In this document: positions 34,310 to 44,000 of the stretch, piece by piece
Layout: each line of letters opens with the position of its first letter
Numbering within the stretch: position 1 is the stretch's first letter
Source: Flavobacterium commune
GTDB lineage: Bacteria; Bacteroidota; Bacteroidia; Flavobacteriales; Flavobacteriaceae
Direction of reading: 5' to 3'
Assembly (NCBI RefSeq): GCF_001857965.1
Contig: NZ_CP017774.1
Coordinates: 1,364,001-1,428,000 of the forward strand
Length of the DNA: 64,000 bases
Notes under the pieces: generated by a model
Told to the model about the DNA's origin: nothing
Database searches by the model: none
The model's input: the letters and a program-made list of their open reading frames with translations, nothing else
Position numbers and translations under genes: made by a program

Positions 34310-35413
34310 TCATTTAGCCTCTTTAATCAGATAAATATAAACGGGAAAGTGATCACTAAAACCCACTTCGGTAGCCGAATGTCGTTTGGGATAACCTTTG
34401 TATTGCCCGGAATTTTGAATTAAATAGCTTTTGTTGAAAATGCCTGCTTTCCAATATTGATAAGTCGAAAAATCACTTTTTATTAATGATTGAGTAAGCA
34501 AAATTTGATCGAAAATATCCCAAGAATCTCTAAAAGCAATAGTTCCCAGGCCTTTTTTAGCCATTTCTTCGAATGGATTATAGATTCCGAATTCAGGAAC
34601 TTCCTGCTTTTTTGCTTTGGCTCCAAGCGCTTTCTTGATACTGTTATTAAAGGGACCATCATTCAAATCGCCCAGTGTAATCACCTTAGCATCGGGATTT
34701 ATTCTTTGTAACGAATCGATTATTTTACGGTTCAAGATTCCAGCCGCTTCCCGAAACGGACTTGATTTTTTCTCCCCTCCTGCACGTGATGGCCAGTGAT
34801 TGACAATGATATGAATCTCTTCGCCTTCTAAAAAACCGGTAATTAAAAGTTGATCACGTGTAAAAACCCGGTTATCATAACTGTTCTGAACCAGTTCATC
34901 ATCATCTTCTCCTGAAGCGGAAACTAATTCCTGATTTTGAAGTTCTTTTTTATAAATATAAAGCGGAATATTGGCATAAGAAGTAGGCTTGAAATATTTC
35001 TTTTGGAACAACAAAGCCACATCAATTCCTCTTTTATCGGGTGAATCAAAATGAATGATTCCATAATCCTGCATTGCCATTTTAGGTTGTTGCACTAAAT
35101 CTTCCAGCACACCCCGATTTTCTATTTCGGAACCAGCAATAAATGTGGGAGAATTGGCGTTTTCCGGTTTACCTATTTCGAGTACCACCCTGGCGAGATT
35201 TTCTAATTTTTGATGGTATTTTTTAGAAGTCCAGCGTTGTTCTCCTTTTGGAGTCCACTCATCATCATTTGTACTTGGATCATTTATAGTATCAAAAAGA
35301 TTTTCGAAATTATAAAAAGCCAGTGTATGAATCCGATAGCTTTTTTGCTGTGAAAAGCCTGTTCGAAACAAAAACAGAAAAGCAAGCACAAAAAACAATC
35401 TCAGTATTCGCAT
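34310..35413 (-). CDS. Secreted endonuclease/exonuclease/phosphatase-family protein
   Basis: 367 residues from ATG 35413, which gives the signal peptide MRILRLFFVLAFLFLF ending near GFSQ. The longer frame to 35473 adds a non-signal extension and is not preferred. EEP features are FYNFENLFDT at the first strand, Glu in AGSEIENRG, NHWPSRAGG, GDLNDGP and the final SDHFPVY. The fold covers nucleases and phosphodiesterases; export suggests nutrient scavenging from extracellular DNA or lipids. It is divergent from the S66 peptidase. Confidence 0.85.
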   Translation of the reverse strand: MRILRLFFVLAFLFLFRTGFSQQKSYRIHTLAFYNFENLFDTINDPSTNDDEWTPKGEQRWTSKKYHQKLENLARVVLEIGKPENANSPTFIAGSEIENRGVLEDLVQQPKMAMQDYGIIHFDSPDKRGIDVALLFQKKYFKPTSYANIPLYIYKKELQNQELVSASGEDDDELVQNSYDNRVFTRDQLLITGFLEGEEIHIIVNHWPSRAGGEKKSSPFREAAGILNRKIIDSLQRINPDAKVITLGDLNDGPFNNSIKKALGAKAKKQEVPEFGIYNPFEEMAKKGLGTIAFRDSWDIFDQILLTQSLIKSDFSTYQYWKAGIFNKSYLIQNSGQYKGYPKRHSATEVGFSDHFPVYIYLIKEAK

Positions 35414-35490
35414 AACCAACTCTATTTTAAGGACTGTAGTAAATTTAATCCATTTTATACAATTAGGAACCAATTATTTTTGAATTTAGT

Positions 35491-35498
35491 TATCTTTG
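35491..35498 (+). promoter_or_regulatory. -7 promoter element of the S66 peptidase gene
   Basis: TATCTTTG, a good TAnnTTTG match. Transcription would begin near 35505, at or after the candidate starts 35480 and 35504, which favours the later ATG 35555. Confidence 0.5.
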
Positions 35499-35554
35499 TT
35501 TTGATGCTTCGCAAAAGCATTCTCAATTTTTATTTATTCAGGAAAAACACCACT

Positions 35555-36547
35555 ATGCCTACTCCTCGATTTTTAGTTTTAAACCGAACCATTAGCGTAT
35601 TCCTGATTATTATTTTTCAATCTTTCAACAGTCAAGCCCAAAAACAAATGATTACACCAGCCGCTTTACAAAAAGGAGACACTATTGCCATTGTAGCCAC
35701 CGCCAGAAAATATACTGATAACCACCTGCAACCCGCTATTGATTTAATGCGTAGCTGGGGACTTGAAGTCGTTCTTGGTAAAAGCATTGGATTAGATAAC
35801 AATCAACTGGCTGGAACCGACGAAGAAAGAACTGCCGATTTTCAAGCACAACTGGACAACCCCAACATCAAAGCCATTTGGTGTGTAAAAGGCGGTTATG
35901 GAACGGTTAGAATCATTGATACATTGGATTTTACCAAATTCAAACAAAACCCAAAATGGATTGTGGGCTTTAGCGACATTACCGTTTTGCACAATCATTT
36001 GAATACTTTAGGTTATAAAACCATTCACGGTATTATGCCTGTTACTGCCCCAAGAGCAACCAAAGAGGCTATTGAAACCCTGAGACAAGCTTTGTTTAAC
36101 GAAGCTTTGAGTTACGAAATTCCTTCTGACCCAATGAATCGTATTGGCTCTGCCAAAGGGGAATTGGTTGGAGGAAATCTGTCTATTTTGTACAGTTTGT
36201 TTGGTTCTCCATCAGCGATTGATTGTAACGATAAAATTTTATTCATTGAAGATTTAGACGAATACCTGTATCATATTGATCGTATGATGATGAACTTAAA
36301 ACGCAATGGCTGTCTGGAAAGCATCAGAGGAATTGTGGTAGGTTCAATGACAAAAATGAAAGACAACGAAATTCCCTGGGGAAAAAATGCTGTCCAAATT
36401 ATTGAAGATGTGACTAAAAAATACCATATTCCTGTTATTTATAATTTCCCGGCAGGACACATTCAGGACAACAGAGCTTTAATTTTAGGAAGTACAGTTT
36501 CTATGGAAGTTACTCCGGAAAAAAGCACATTGAAATTTGAAGATTAA
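35555..36547 (+). CDS. S66-family LD-carboxypeptidase
   Basis: 330 residues from ATG 35555; earlier in-frame starts (TTG 35480, ATG 35504) lie at or before the predicted transcription start. A signal-like segment (SVFLIIIFQSFNSQAQ) suggests periplasmic location. The family motifs are GDTIAIVATARKY, catalytic Ser in VGFSDITVLHNHL, Glu in FIEDLDEYLYHIDRM, and His in FPAGHIQDNRAL. These form the Ser-Glu-His triad of LD-carboxypeptidases that trim the terminal D-Ala of murein tetrapeptides during recycling. Full length. Confidence 0.9.
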   Translation: MPTPRFLVLNRTISVFLIIIFQSFNSQAQKQMITPAALQKGDTIAIVATARKYTDNHLQPAIDLMRSWGLEVVLGKSIGLDNNQLAGTDEERTADFQAQLDNPNIKAIWCVKGGYGTVRIIDTLDFTKFKQNPKWIVGFSDITVLHNHLNTLGYKTIHGIMPVTAPRATKEAIETLRQALFNEALSYEIPSDPMNRIGSAKGELVGGNLSILYSLFGSPSAIDCNDKILFIEDLDEYLYHIDRMMMNLKRNGCLESIRGIVVGSMTKMKDNEIPWGKNAVQIIEDVTKKYHIPVIYNFPAGHIQDNRALILGSTVSMEVTPEKSTLKFED

Positions 36548-36556
36548 TTATCTTTC

Positions 36557-36670
36557 AACATATAAGTCATATAAGTTAGCATTCAACTTCAACTTAACTT
36601 ATATGAGCTGTGTTTTAACTAGCTTCTAACAGAACAGATAAGAGCAAAAAACTTATATGACTTATATGTT
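36557..36670. repeat. Perfect 21-bp inverted repeat, CATATAAGTCATATAAG family
   Basis: Left arm 36557-36577 and right arm 36650-36670 are exact reverse complements, with a 72-nt spacer that contains a third partial copy (AACTTATATGAG, about 36595-36606). It fills the gap between the S66 and YraN genes and ends 14 bp before the YraN start. Confidence 0.88.
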
Positions 36671-36684
36671 AAACCAAGACAACA

Positions 36685-37044
36685 ATGGCCGAACACAACG
36701 AATTAGGAAAACTGGGAGAAGAATTGGCTGTTGATTTTTTACAAAAAGACGGCTACACCATTTTAGAAACCAATTGGACTTTTCAAAAAGCCGAAGTGGA
36801 CATCATTGCCCAAAAAGAAGACACACTCGCTATTATCGAAGTAAAAACCCGTTCTTCGATTGAATTTGGTCTGCCTCAGGACTTTGTAAAATCAAAAAAA
36901 ATAAAACTACTTACGAAAGCCATAGACAACTACGTAGTTGAAAAAAACCTCGATATTAATGTTCGTTTTGACATCATTGCCATCCAAAAAAGCGATAAAT
37001 CTTTTGTAATTGAACACCTTACAGATGCTTTTTATCACTTTTAA
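36685..37044 (+). CDS. YraN/UPF0102-family putative nuclease
   Basis: 119 residues. The conserved YraN pattern is present: LGKLGEELAVDFLQKDGY, then ETNWTFQKAEVDIIAQKED with the acidic residue, and IIEVKTRSS as E-x-K. These are Holliday-junction-resolvase-like metal-site residues. The cellular role is not established. Normal length and a standard housekeeping gene in Bacteroidota. The start is the ATG right after the palindromic repeat. Confidence 0.9.
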   Translation: MAEHNELGKLGEELAVDFLQKDGYTILETNWTFQKAEVDIIAQKEDTLAIIEVKTRSSIEFGLPQDFVKSKKIKLLTKAIDNYVVEKNLDINVRFDIIAIQKSDKSFVIEHLTDAFYHF

Positions 37045-37065
37045 CGATAATTTTTTATGTTATTT

Positions 37066-37096
37066 TTGTAACAAATTGTTTTTTTAATTATCTTTG
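37066..37096 (+). promoter_or_regulatory. Promoter of the gene at 37163
   Basis: TTG at 37066-37068, 20-bp spacing, TATCTTTG at 37089-37096 followed by CC. All three features fit the flavobacterial consensus, making this one of the best promoters in the window. Confidence 0.68.
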
Positions 37097-37162
37097 CCTA
37101 AATTTTTAACGATTTATCTAAGTAAATCAGATTAAAAACTAAGTATAAACACCTATATAATT

Positions 37163-37819
37163 ATGAAAACTGTTTCTTCAATTGTCGAAAATTACATCAA
37201 AACAAAACCATTTTTATTAAATGCTTTGTCACTTGGGATCATCAATTTAACCTCTCTTTCCAGAAACATCATGTCGGAATTAGAGAGCGAATTTGGAAAA
37301 GAAGTAAAACAGGGTGCTGTTGTAATGTCTTTAAAAAGACTAACAGAAGAATTGGACTTTCGATTAAACCACAAAATCAACAAAGTAATCAAAAACATAG
37401 GTGAAATTACTGTTCGCTCAGCCTTGACCGATTATACTTTTGCTGTTTCAGAAACTGTTTTAAACAAACAGGCAGAATTAATTTCGGACATCAACGGTTT
37501 TCCGGATGTTTTTTACACTTCGTCAAGAGGAGTAAACGAAATCAACATCGTAGTAAGCAACACGGTCAACAAACTGGTTGACAAACACTTTTCAAACGAA
37601 AAATTGATTCAGAAACTAGATAATCTGGCTTCTATTACGGTTAAATTACCAAAAGAAAACATTGTAATTCCAGGGATATATTATTTCATTTTCCAACGTT
37701 TGGCTTGGGAAGGAATCATCATCAACGAAGTAATTTCTACTTCAAATGAATTCACGATCCTGGTTAGCGAAGAACAAGTAGATGTTGCTTTCAAAGTAAT
37801 CAAAGATTTGAAGAATTAA
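37163..37819 (+). CDS. Conserved protein of unknown function, possible ACT-like C-terminus
   Basis: 218 residues, soluble. The N-terminal 70 residues look like a helical DNA-binding-type domain (NALSLGIINLTSLSRNIMS and GAVVMSLKRLTEEL). The C-terminal half has two alpha/beta repeats (ISDINGFPDVFYTSSRGVNEINIVVS and FQRLAWEGIIINEVIST, each followed by a strand) that resemble paired ACT or aspartokinase-like regulatory domains. The ligand is unknown. It has a strong promoter of its own and ends in a good terminator, so it is expressed alone. Confidence 0.65.
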   Translation: MKTVSSIVENYIKTKPFLLNALSLGIINLTSLSRNIMSELESEFGKEVKQGAVVMSLKRLTEELDFRLNHKINKVIKNIGEITVRSALTDYTFAVSETVLNKQAELISDINGFPDVFYTSSRGVNEINIVVSNTVNKLVDKHFSNEKLIQKLDNLASITVKLPKENIVIPGIYYFIFQRLAWEGIIINEVISTSNEFTILVSEEQVDVAFKVIKDLKN

Positions 37820-37836
37820 TTTCGATATAAATAGAC

Positions 37837-37874
37837 AAAAAGCAGGCATTTTGATTCAATTGCCTGCTTTTTTT
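37837..37874 (+). terminator. Rho-independent terminator
   Basis: AGCAGGCA (37841-37848) pairs with TGCCTGCT (37861-37868) around a 12-nt loop, with AAAA before and seven T after. It may act in both directions between convergent genes. Confidence 0.9.
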
Positions 37875-37888
37875 ATGTCAATTTTCTA

Positions 37889-38776
37889 TTAATACGCAAA
37901 ACTAATTCCGGCCACTAAAAAATCCTTACCAAAAAAATCGGTATTTGCTGTTGCGGCATTATGAACATAATTTAATGACAATGGCATTGTAATTCCTTTG
38001 CCTAAATCAAATTCCTTAGTGGCTTTTGCTCCCAGATTTACCCAGGAAGGCCTATCATAATCGGCAAAATTATAATACTCTGCCTTGTTATTCAGTACAA
38101 CACCTGCTACCGGTACCAATGCAATATTTTGAAGTGTTTTACAAGATGAATTTTCGAATAAATTAAAAGTATATCCCAGTTCTAAATAAGTGGTGTAATT
38201 TCGTTTAGGATTGTCATTGCTATCATAACGATAATCATTTCCACCAATTAAGGTACTTATGGTGGCATTAAAAGGATATTGAAAACCCTCAGAAAAATCA
38301 AAACACAGCATGGCATCTACTGTTTGGGAACTCGTAGGGCCGTAATCAAAAAGTTTATTGCTTACTCCTTCTACCCGGCTTACCGAAGGCCAATAATAAT
38401 CCCAAATTTGGAACTGCAAAAAATCATTAATTTGATAGCTAATATAAAAATCAATTTCCTGATATCCTTTGTATAAAGACTCGCCATCGGGATAAAAATA
38501 TTCGTTTTTAAAATTAGTAGTTCCCCAAAATCCTAAACTTAACTTTGGAACAACTTCATATTCAACAGTAGGCTGAATGGCCGTATAATTCCCTCCCCAA
38601 CACTGTCCGCGCCAGAGATAGCGATTGATAATATCAATATTTAAAAAAAGTTTTTTATCCTTAACAATCGTATCGTTTTGTTGTTGTGTTTCTTGCGAAA
38701 ATCCTATTAAAGAAAATAATCCTAGCATTAAAACTAACCCAATTCTGCAATTTGTTTTCATGCAATTTGTTTTCAT
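37889..38776 (-). CDS. TorF-like putative outer-membrane porin
   Basis: 295 residues. The N-terminus reads MKTNC twice in a row because a 15-bp segment holding the ATG is tandemly duplicated (starts at 38776 and 38761). Either start leads into the signal peptide RIGLVLMLGLFSLIGFSQ. The mature part is beta-rich, with IINRYLWRGQCWGG near the start, aromatic strands such as IDFYISYQINDFLQFQIWDY, and a final LVAGISFAY ending in an aromatic. YLWRG near the N-terminus is typical of TorF-type putative porins. The substrate is unknown. Confidence 0.75.
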   Translation of the reverse strand: MKTNCMKTNCRIGLVLMLGLFSLIGFSQETQQQNDTIVKDKKLFLNIDIINRYLWRGQCWGGNYTAIQPTVEYEVVPKLSLGFWGTTNFKNEYFYPDGESLYKGYQEIDFYISYQINDFLQFQIWDYYWPSVSRVEGVSNKLFDYGPTSSQTVDAMLCFDFSEGFQYPFNATISTLIGGNDYRYDSNDNPKRNYTTYLELGYTFNLFENSSCKTLQNIALVPVAGVVLNNKAEYYNFADYDRPSWVNLGAKATKEFDLGKGITMPLSLNYVHNAATANTDFFGKDFLVAGISFAY

Positions 38777-38789
38777 ACAATTTATTTAA

Positions 38790-40874
38790 CTAATACGTAT
38801 TTATAAGTTCAAACAAACGTTCCCGGTTCAGTGGTTTTGTTATATAATCATCAAATCCGGCTTTCTTAATTTTAACCTTATCTTCCGAAGAAGAATAAGC
38901 TGTTTGCGCTATAATAGGCAGTTCCGGACGAATGGGTCTTATTTGTTCAATGGCTTCAAAACCATTCATAACCGGCATTTTAATATCCATCAGCACTAAA
39001 TCAATATCTGAATTATTGATACAAATATCAACGGCCTCCTGACCATCATGAGCTCTGATAATGGTGTAGGACATTTTTTGCATCATTTTTTGAAACAACA
39101 AGAAATTGATATTATCATCTTCTGCAATCAGAATCACTTTATTTTCTGATTTTACAACTTCTTTCTCCCTAATTGGCTTGACCACTATATGCGCTACTTT
39201 AGCATATTGCAACGGAATTGAAAAATAAAAAGTAGATCCCACACCCACTTCAGATTCTAAGCTAATGGTTCCTCCCAGAATTTCTATGTAGGCCTTTGAA
39301 ATAGAAAGCCCCAGTCCTAAACCGCCCACTTGTATTGACTTATCATTTTCCACCCGCTTGAAACGATCAAAAACGTGTTTATGATAATCTTCATCAATTC
39401 CGGAGCCGGTATCCTGAATGGTAAAATGGATTCGATTTTCATTTTCATCAATTTCATAACTAAAAGTCACCAAACCTTCATCTGTATATTTGATAGCATT
39501 AGTAAGTAAATTAATAATAATCTGTTTCAGTTTAATTTCGTCCGTAACAATATTATAAGCGGCGGCAACGGAACTTTTTATCAATTTGAATTTTATATTC
39601 TTGTTCTTAGGAATAGTTACCTTAATTGTTTTATAAAGCTCAACAATACAGGATTCTAAATTGATTTCGCTAAAATTAGGCGCAATTTGATTGGAATCGA
39701 TCTTAGACATTTCTATCAAATCATCAATAATAGACACCAGATTTTTACCGTTATTTTGTATCACATTAAGGTACTCAACAGTTTCCTCCTTGCTGAGTTC
39801 GGTATTCAGAATAAGCTCTGTAAAACCATTAATGGCATTCATAGGTGTTCTTATCTCATGCGACAAATTAGCCAGAAAGGAAGCTTTTAGCAAATCACCT
39901 TCTTCAGCTTTAATTTTTGCCTTTATCAAATCCAATTTTTGACTGTTGTTTTCTTCAAATAAATTTCCAATATAACTAAACTCACCACTTGTTTTTTTAA
40001 GTTCGTTAATGGCACTTTTACTGCTTTTTTCAAGAGCTTTCCGAACCAAATAAAGCGGTCTGTAAACTAATTTTTGAGTATAAAACAAACTTATTATCAA
40101 ATAGAGAATAAAAACAACAATGATGGCATACAGAATATTGATTGTGTTTTCAAAATAAACTTCAAATTTTCTTTCAAAAAGAAGTCTGCCTATTAATTTC
40201 CCCTTAGAATCTTTCAGCGGAAAAACCGAACTTACCACATGTCTTTGTTCAGCAACAGCTTCTTCGGCATCGATAATTTTGATAGCTGAAGAGGTAATAT
40301 TCTCTAAATTCTTAATGAATTTAGCATTAATCAATCGCGCAGCAAAGAAATAACCCGAAGTTTTAGTTTTGGTTTTAAGTGGGTCATCCGAAGCGTGAAT
40401 CGTGGCCCCGGTTACCTCTACAATACCTTCCGGAATTTGAAGGTAAAATTTACCAATACCCACTTTATCCAAATAAAGCATGGCTTCTTTAGGAATAAAA
40501 TCCAGGGTTTTAATGGTTTGAGTTGGAGTGCGAATGATAAATTGCTTGTGTTTATCATAAGCCCCTAGATAATCAGCTCCGTAAATAGCCAGCTCATTAC
40601 TAATGGTTTCATGATACCAAACACTATCTTTAGTTACTGTAAAATCTACAAACTCATCCCAATTGGTATCATTGTTTATGGCTGTTAAAATAGGTTTTGA
40701 TTCCAAAATTAACAACTGACTGACTTTGCTCTCAAACAATTCAACCGAATTACGATAGGCTTCTTTTTCTGTTTGGTTGATATAATAAAACAGCACAGCA
40801 TATAGCAGCAAAAAAACAATACTAGAGGAAACTATTAAAAAAAGTATTTTTGGGGACGATTTTTTTAATATCAT
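38790..40874 (-). CDS. Hybrid sensor histidine kinase with CHASE4-like sensor
   Basis: 694 residues. A transmembrane helix (about 9-31), an extracytoplasmic CHASE4-like domain (about 35-243, with NDTNWDEFVDF), a second helix (about 247-267), then HisKA with the phospho-His in LSHEIRTPMNAI, an ATPase domain (NLLTNAIKY, DTGSGIDEDYH and GLGLGLSISKAYIE) and a C-terminal receiver (LIAEDDNINFLLF, Asp in LVLMDIKMPVMNGF, Lys in ITKPL). All key residues are present. There is no adjacent output regulator, so it probably feeds a distant phosphotransfer protein. The start is 13 bp before the porin-like gene's end of the repeat; the two may be cotranscribed. Confidence 0.88.
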   Translation of the reverse strand: MILKKSSPKILFLIVSSSIVFLLLYAVLFYYINQTEKEAYRNSVELFESKVSQLLILESKPILTAINNDTNWDEFVDFTVTKDSVWYHETISNELAIYGADYLGAYDKHKQFIIRTPTQTIKTLDFIPKEAMLYLDKVGIGKFYLQIPEGIVEVTGATIHASDDPLKTKTKTSGYFFAARLINAKFIKNLENITSSAIKIIDAEEAVAEQRHVVSSVFPLKDSKGKLIGRLLFERKFEVYFENTINILYAIIVVFILYLIISLFYTQKLVYRPLYLVRKALEKSSKSAINELKKTSGEFSYIGNLFEENNSQKLDLIKAKIKAEEGDLLKASFLANLSHEIRTPMNAINGFTELILNTELSKEETVEYLNVIQNNGKNLVSIIDDLIEMSKIDSNQIAPNFSEINLESCIVELYKTIKVTIPKNKNIKFKLIKSSVAAAYNIVTDEIKLKQIIINLLTNAIKYTDEGLVTFSYEIDENENRIHFTIQDTGSGIDEDYHKHVFDRFKRVENDKSIQVGGLGLGLSISKAYIEILGGTISLESEVGVGSTFYFSIPLQYAKVAHIVVKPIREKEVVKSENKVILIAEDDNINFLLFQKMMQKMSYTIIRAHDGQEAVDICINNSDIDLVLMDIKMPVMNGFEAIEQIRPIRPELPIIAQTAYSSSEDKVKIKKAGFDDYITKPLNRERLFELINTY

Positions 40875-40895
40875 AAATTTAAATGCTGACTATAT

Positions 40896-40942
40896 CAGGT
40901 TAAAAAATTAAATTAATAAAAATAAATTAATTTTTTAACCTG
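40896..40942. repeat. 15-bp inverted repeat between mfd and the hybrid kinase
   Basis: CAGGTTAAAAAATTA (40896-40910) and its exact complement (40928-40942) are separated by 17 AT-only bases. It lies after the mfd stop and before the kinase ATG on the minus strand, so it may act as a terminator or as an operator for the kinase. Confidence 0.65.
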
Positions 40943-41024
40943 TTTACAAAGTATTCGATATTCTACACTATAATTATTAAAATATCACAAAAATCTTTGT
41001 AATTAAGACCAAAAAGCACTTCTT

Positions 41025-44000
41025 TTAAGCTTCTTTTCCACCCAACATCTCCATCAATTCCAAGGCTCTTCGGGTTGATTTTACGTTGTCAAAAGTTAAT
41101 AATAAGCGCAAACCGTTAGCGGTTTGTTTTTCTTTCATTTTACAAAGCGAAGGATGTTTTTGAACAAACTGCAACACCTTATGAAAACGGTTGGACTGGT
41201 AAAAATCAGACTGCTGATCAGACACAAAATAACCAATCATTTTTCCTTGTTTCATCACCAATTTTTCAATTCCAACTCTCGTTGCCACCCATTTGATACG
41301 GATACTATTCATTAATGCATTGGCTCGCGGAGGCAAAGGTCCAAAACGGTCAATCAGTTTATTTTGGAAAACCACTAATTCCTCTTCGTTTTTAATCGCA
41401 CTCAATTCGTTATACAAATTCAAACGTTCCGAAATATTATTGATGTATTCATCCGAAAACAACAATTCAAAATCGGTATCAATTTGCAGGTCTTTTACAT
41501 ATTCTTTGGTTTCAATATCATTTTCTGCCGGATACAAGTCTTTAAATTCGTTTTCCTTCAATTCTTCGATAGCCTCATTCATAATTTTTTGATAGGTATC
41601 AAAACCAATTTCATTGATGAAACCAGATTGTTCACCACCCAATAAATCCCCGGCACCACGAATCTCCAAATCTTTCATCGCAATATTAAATCCACTGCCC
41701 AGCTCGCTAAATTGCTCCAAAGCCTGAATACGTTTTCGGGCTTCTTCTGTCATTGACGAATAAGGAGGGCAGATAAAATAGCAAAACGCTTTTTTATTAC
41801 TTCGTCCCACACGCCCACGCATCTGGTGTAAATCAGACAGTCCAAAATTATTAGCGTTATTAATGAAAATCGTGTTCGCATTAGGTACGTCCAATCCACT
41901 TTCGATAATAGTTGTAGCCACCAAAACATCAAATTCCCCGTTCATGAAAGCCAACATCAGTTCTTCGAGTTTCTTACCGTCCATTTGTCCGTGACCGATT
42001 CCAACTTTGGCATTAGGTACCAAACGCTGAATCATTCCAGCCACTTCTTTTATATTTTCAATTCGGTTATTGATAAAATATACCTGTCCGTTACGCTGAA
42101 TTTCATACGAAATCGCATCGCGAATCACTTCTTCGTTAAAACCAACCACATTGGTTTCAATAGGATAACGGTTAGGCGGGGGCGTTGTAATTACCGATAA
42201 ATCTCGCGCTGCCATTAACGAAAACTGTAAGGTTCTTGGAATTGGCGTTGCCGTCAAAGTCAAGGTATCCACATTCGCCGCAATGGTTTTTAGTTTGTCT
42301 TTTACGTTCACACCAAACTTTTGCTCCTCATCTACAATCAACAATCCTAAATCTTTAAAAACTACATTTTTGTTGACCAATTGGTGTGTCCCAATTACGA
42401 TATCGAGTTTTCCTTCAGCTAAATCTTTTAAAGTTTCCGTCTTTTGCTTGGCAGTTCTAAAACGATTCAAATAACCTATAGTTACCGGCATGTCTTTTAA
42501 TCGTTCCGAAAAAGTACGAAAATGTTGGTAAGCTAAGATGGTCGTTGGTACCAAAACCGCTACCTGTTTGCTATTATCCACAGCCTTGAAAGCAGCACGA
42601 ATGGCAACTTCGGTTTTTCCAAAACCTACATCCCCACAAACCAATCGATCCATCGGGCGGTCGCTTTCCATATCGGCCTTTACTTCCTGAGTCGATTTGG
42701 TCTGGTCCGGCGTATCTTCGTAGATAAACGAACTTTCCAATTCGTTTTGCAAATAACTGTCCGGTGCATACTGAAAGCCTTTTTCCAATCGTCTTTTGGC
42801 ATACAATTGAATCAAATTGAAGGCAATATGTTTGACTCTGGCCTTGGTTTTTTGTTTTAAAACCTTCCAGGCATTCGAACCTAATTTATATATTTTTGGA
42901 GGCGTCCCGTCTTTTCCATTGTATTTCGAAATTTTGTGCAGCGAATGGATACTCACATACACAATATCATTATCGGCATAAACGAGCTTAATGGTTTCCT
43001 GCGTTTTTCCTTCAACCTGGATTTTTTGCAATCCGCCAAATTTCCCAATTCCGTGGTCAATGTGCGTTACATAATCGCCCACCGAAAGCGTGGTCAATTC
43101 TTTCAGCGTGATATTTTGTTTTTTCGAATAACCATTTTTGATGCTGAATTTATGATAACGCTCAAAAATCTGGTGGTCGGTGTAGCAGGAAACTTGGTTT
43201 TCTTCGTCAATAAACCCCTGATATAAAGGCAAAACTATGGTATTGTATTGCTTGCGGATATTCTCCGAATTGGCTTCATCCAAAGTTTCAAAAATATCAT
43301 GAAAACGCTTTGCCTGCGCTTCATTCGAACAGAACAAATAATTTTTATAACCGTTAAAATGATTCTCACTCAGATTATTCAATAATAAATCAAACTGTTT
43401 GTTGAACGAGGGTTGTGGCTGAATATGGAATTCAAATTTTTTAGTAGTTCTGAAAATGGCTTTTGAAGCCAATTCTACAATAGAAAAATCCAAAGCGCGT
43501 TTTACAAACGCCTGCTGATTCAGGAATAATTGCTCCGGAGTGGCGTGTTTAATATCCTTAGACAATTTCTCGAAAGCTTCTTCAGCACGGGCAAATTGTT
43601 TGTCTAATTGCGATAATAAATCCTCGGTATTCTGAATAAAAATCACCGTTTGCTCCGAAATATAATCCAGGAAACTCTCACGGTTTTCCTGAAAAACCTT
43701 GTTCTCCACATTGGGAATAATGGTGATTTTCTTTTTCTGTTCAATCGACAGCTGTGTAGCCACATCAAAAGTTCGGATACTTTCGACCTCATCACCAAAA
43801 AACTCAATTCGGTACGGATTATCATTCGAAAAAGAAAATACATCTACAATTCCTCCACGAACCGAAAATTCGCCCGGTTCGGTAATAAAATCGACTCTTT
43901 TGAATTCGTATTCGAATAAAACTTCATTGATAAAATCAATCGAAATTTTATCCCCAACATGTACTTTCAAAGTGTTTTTATCCAAATCGCGACGCGTTAC

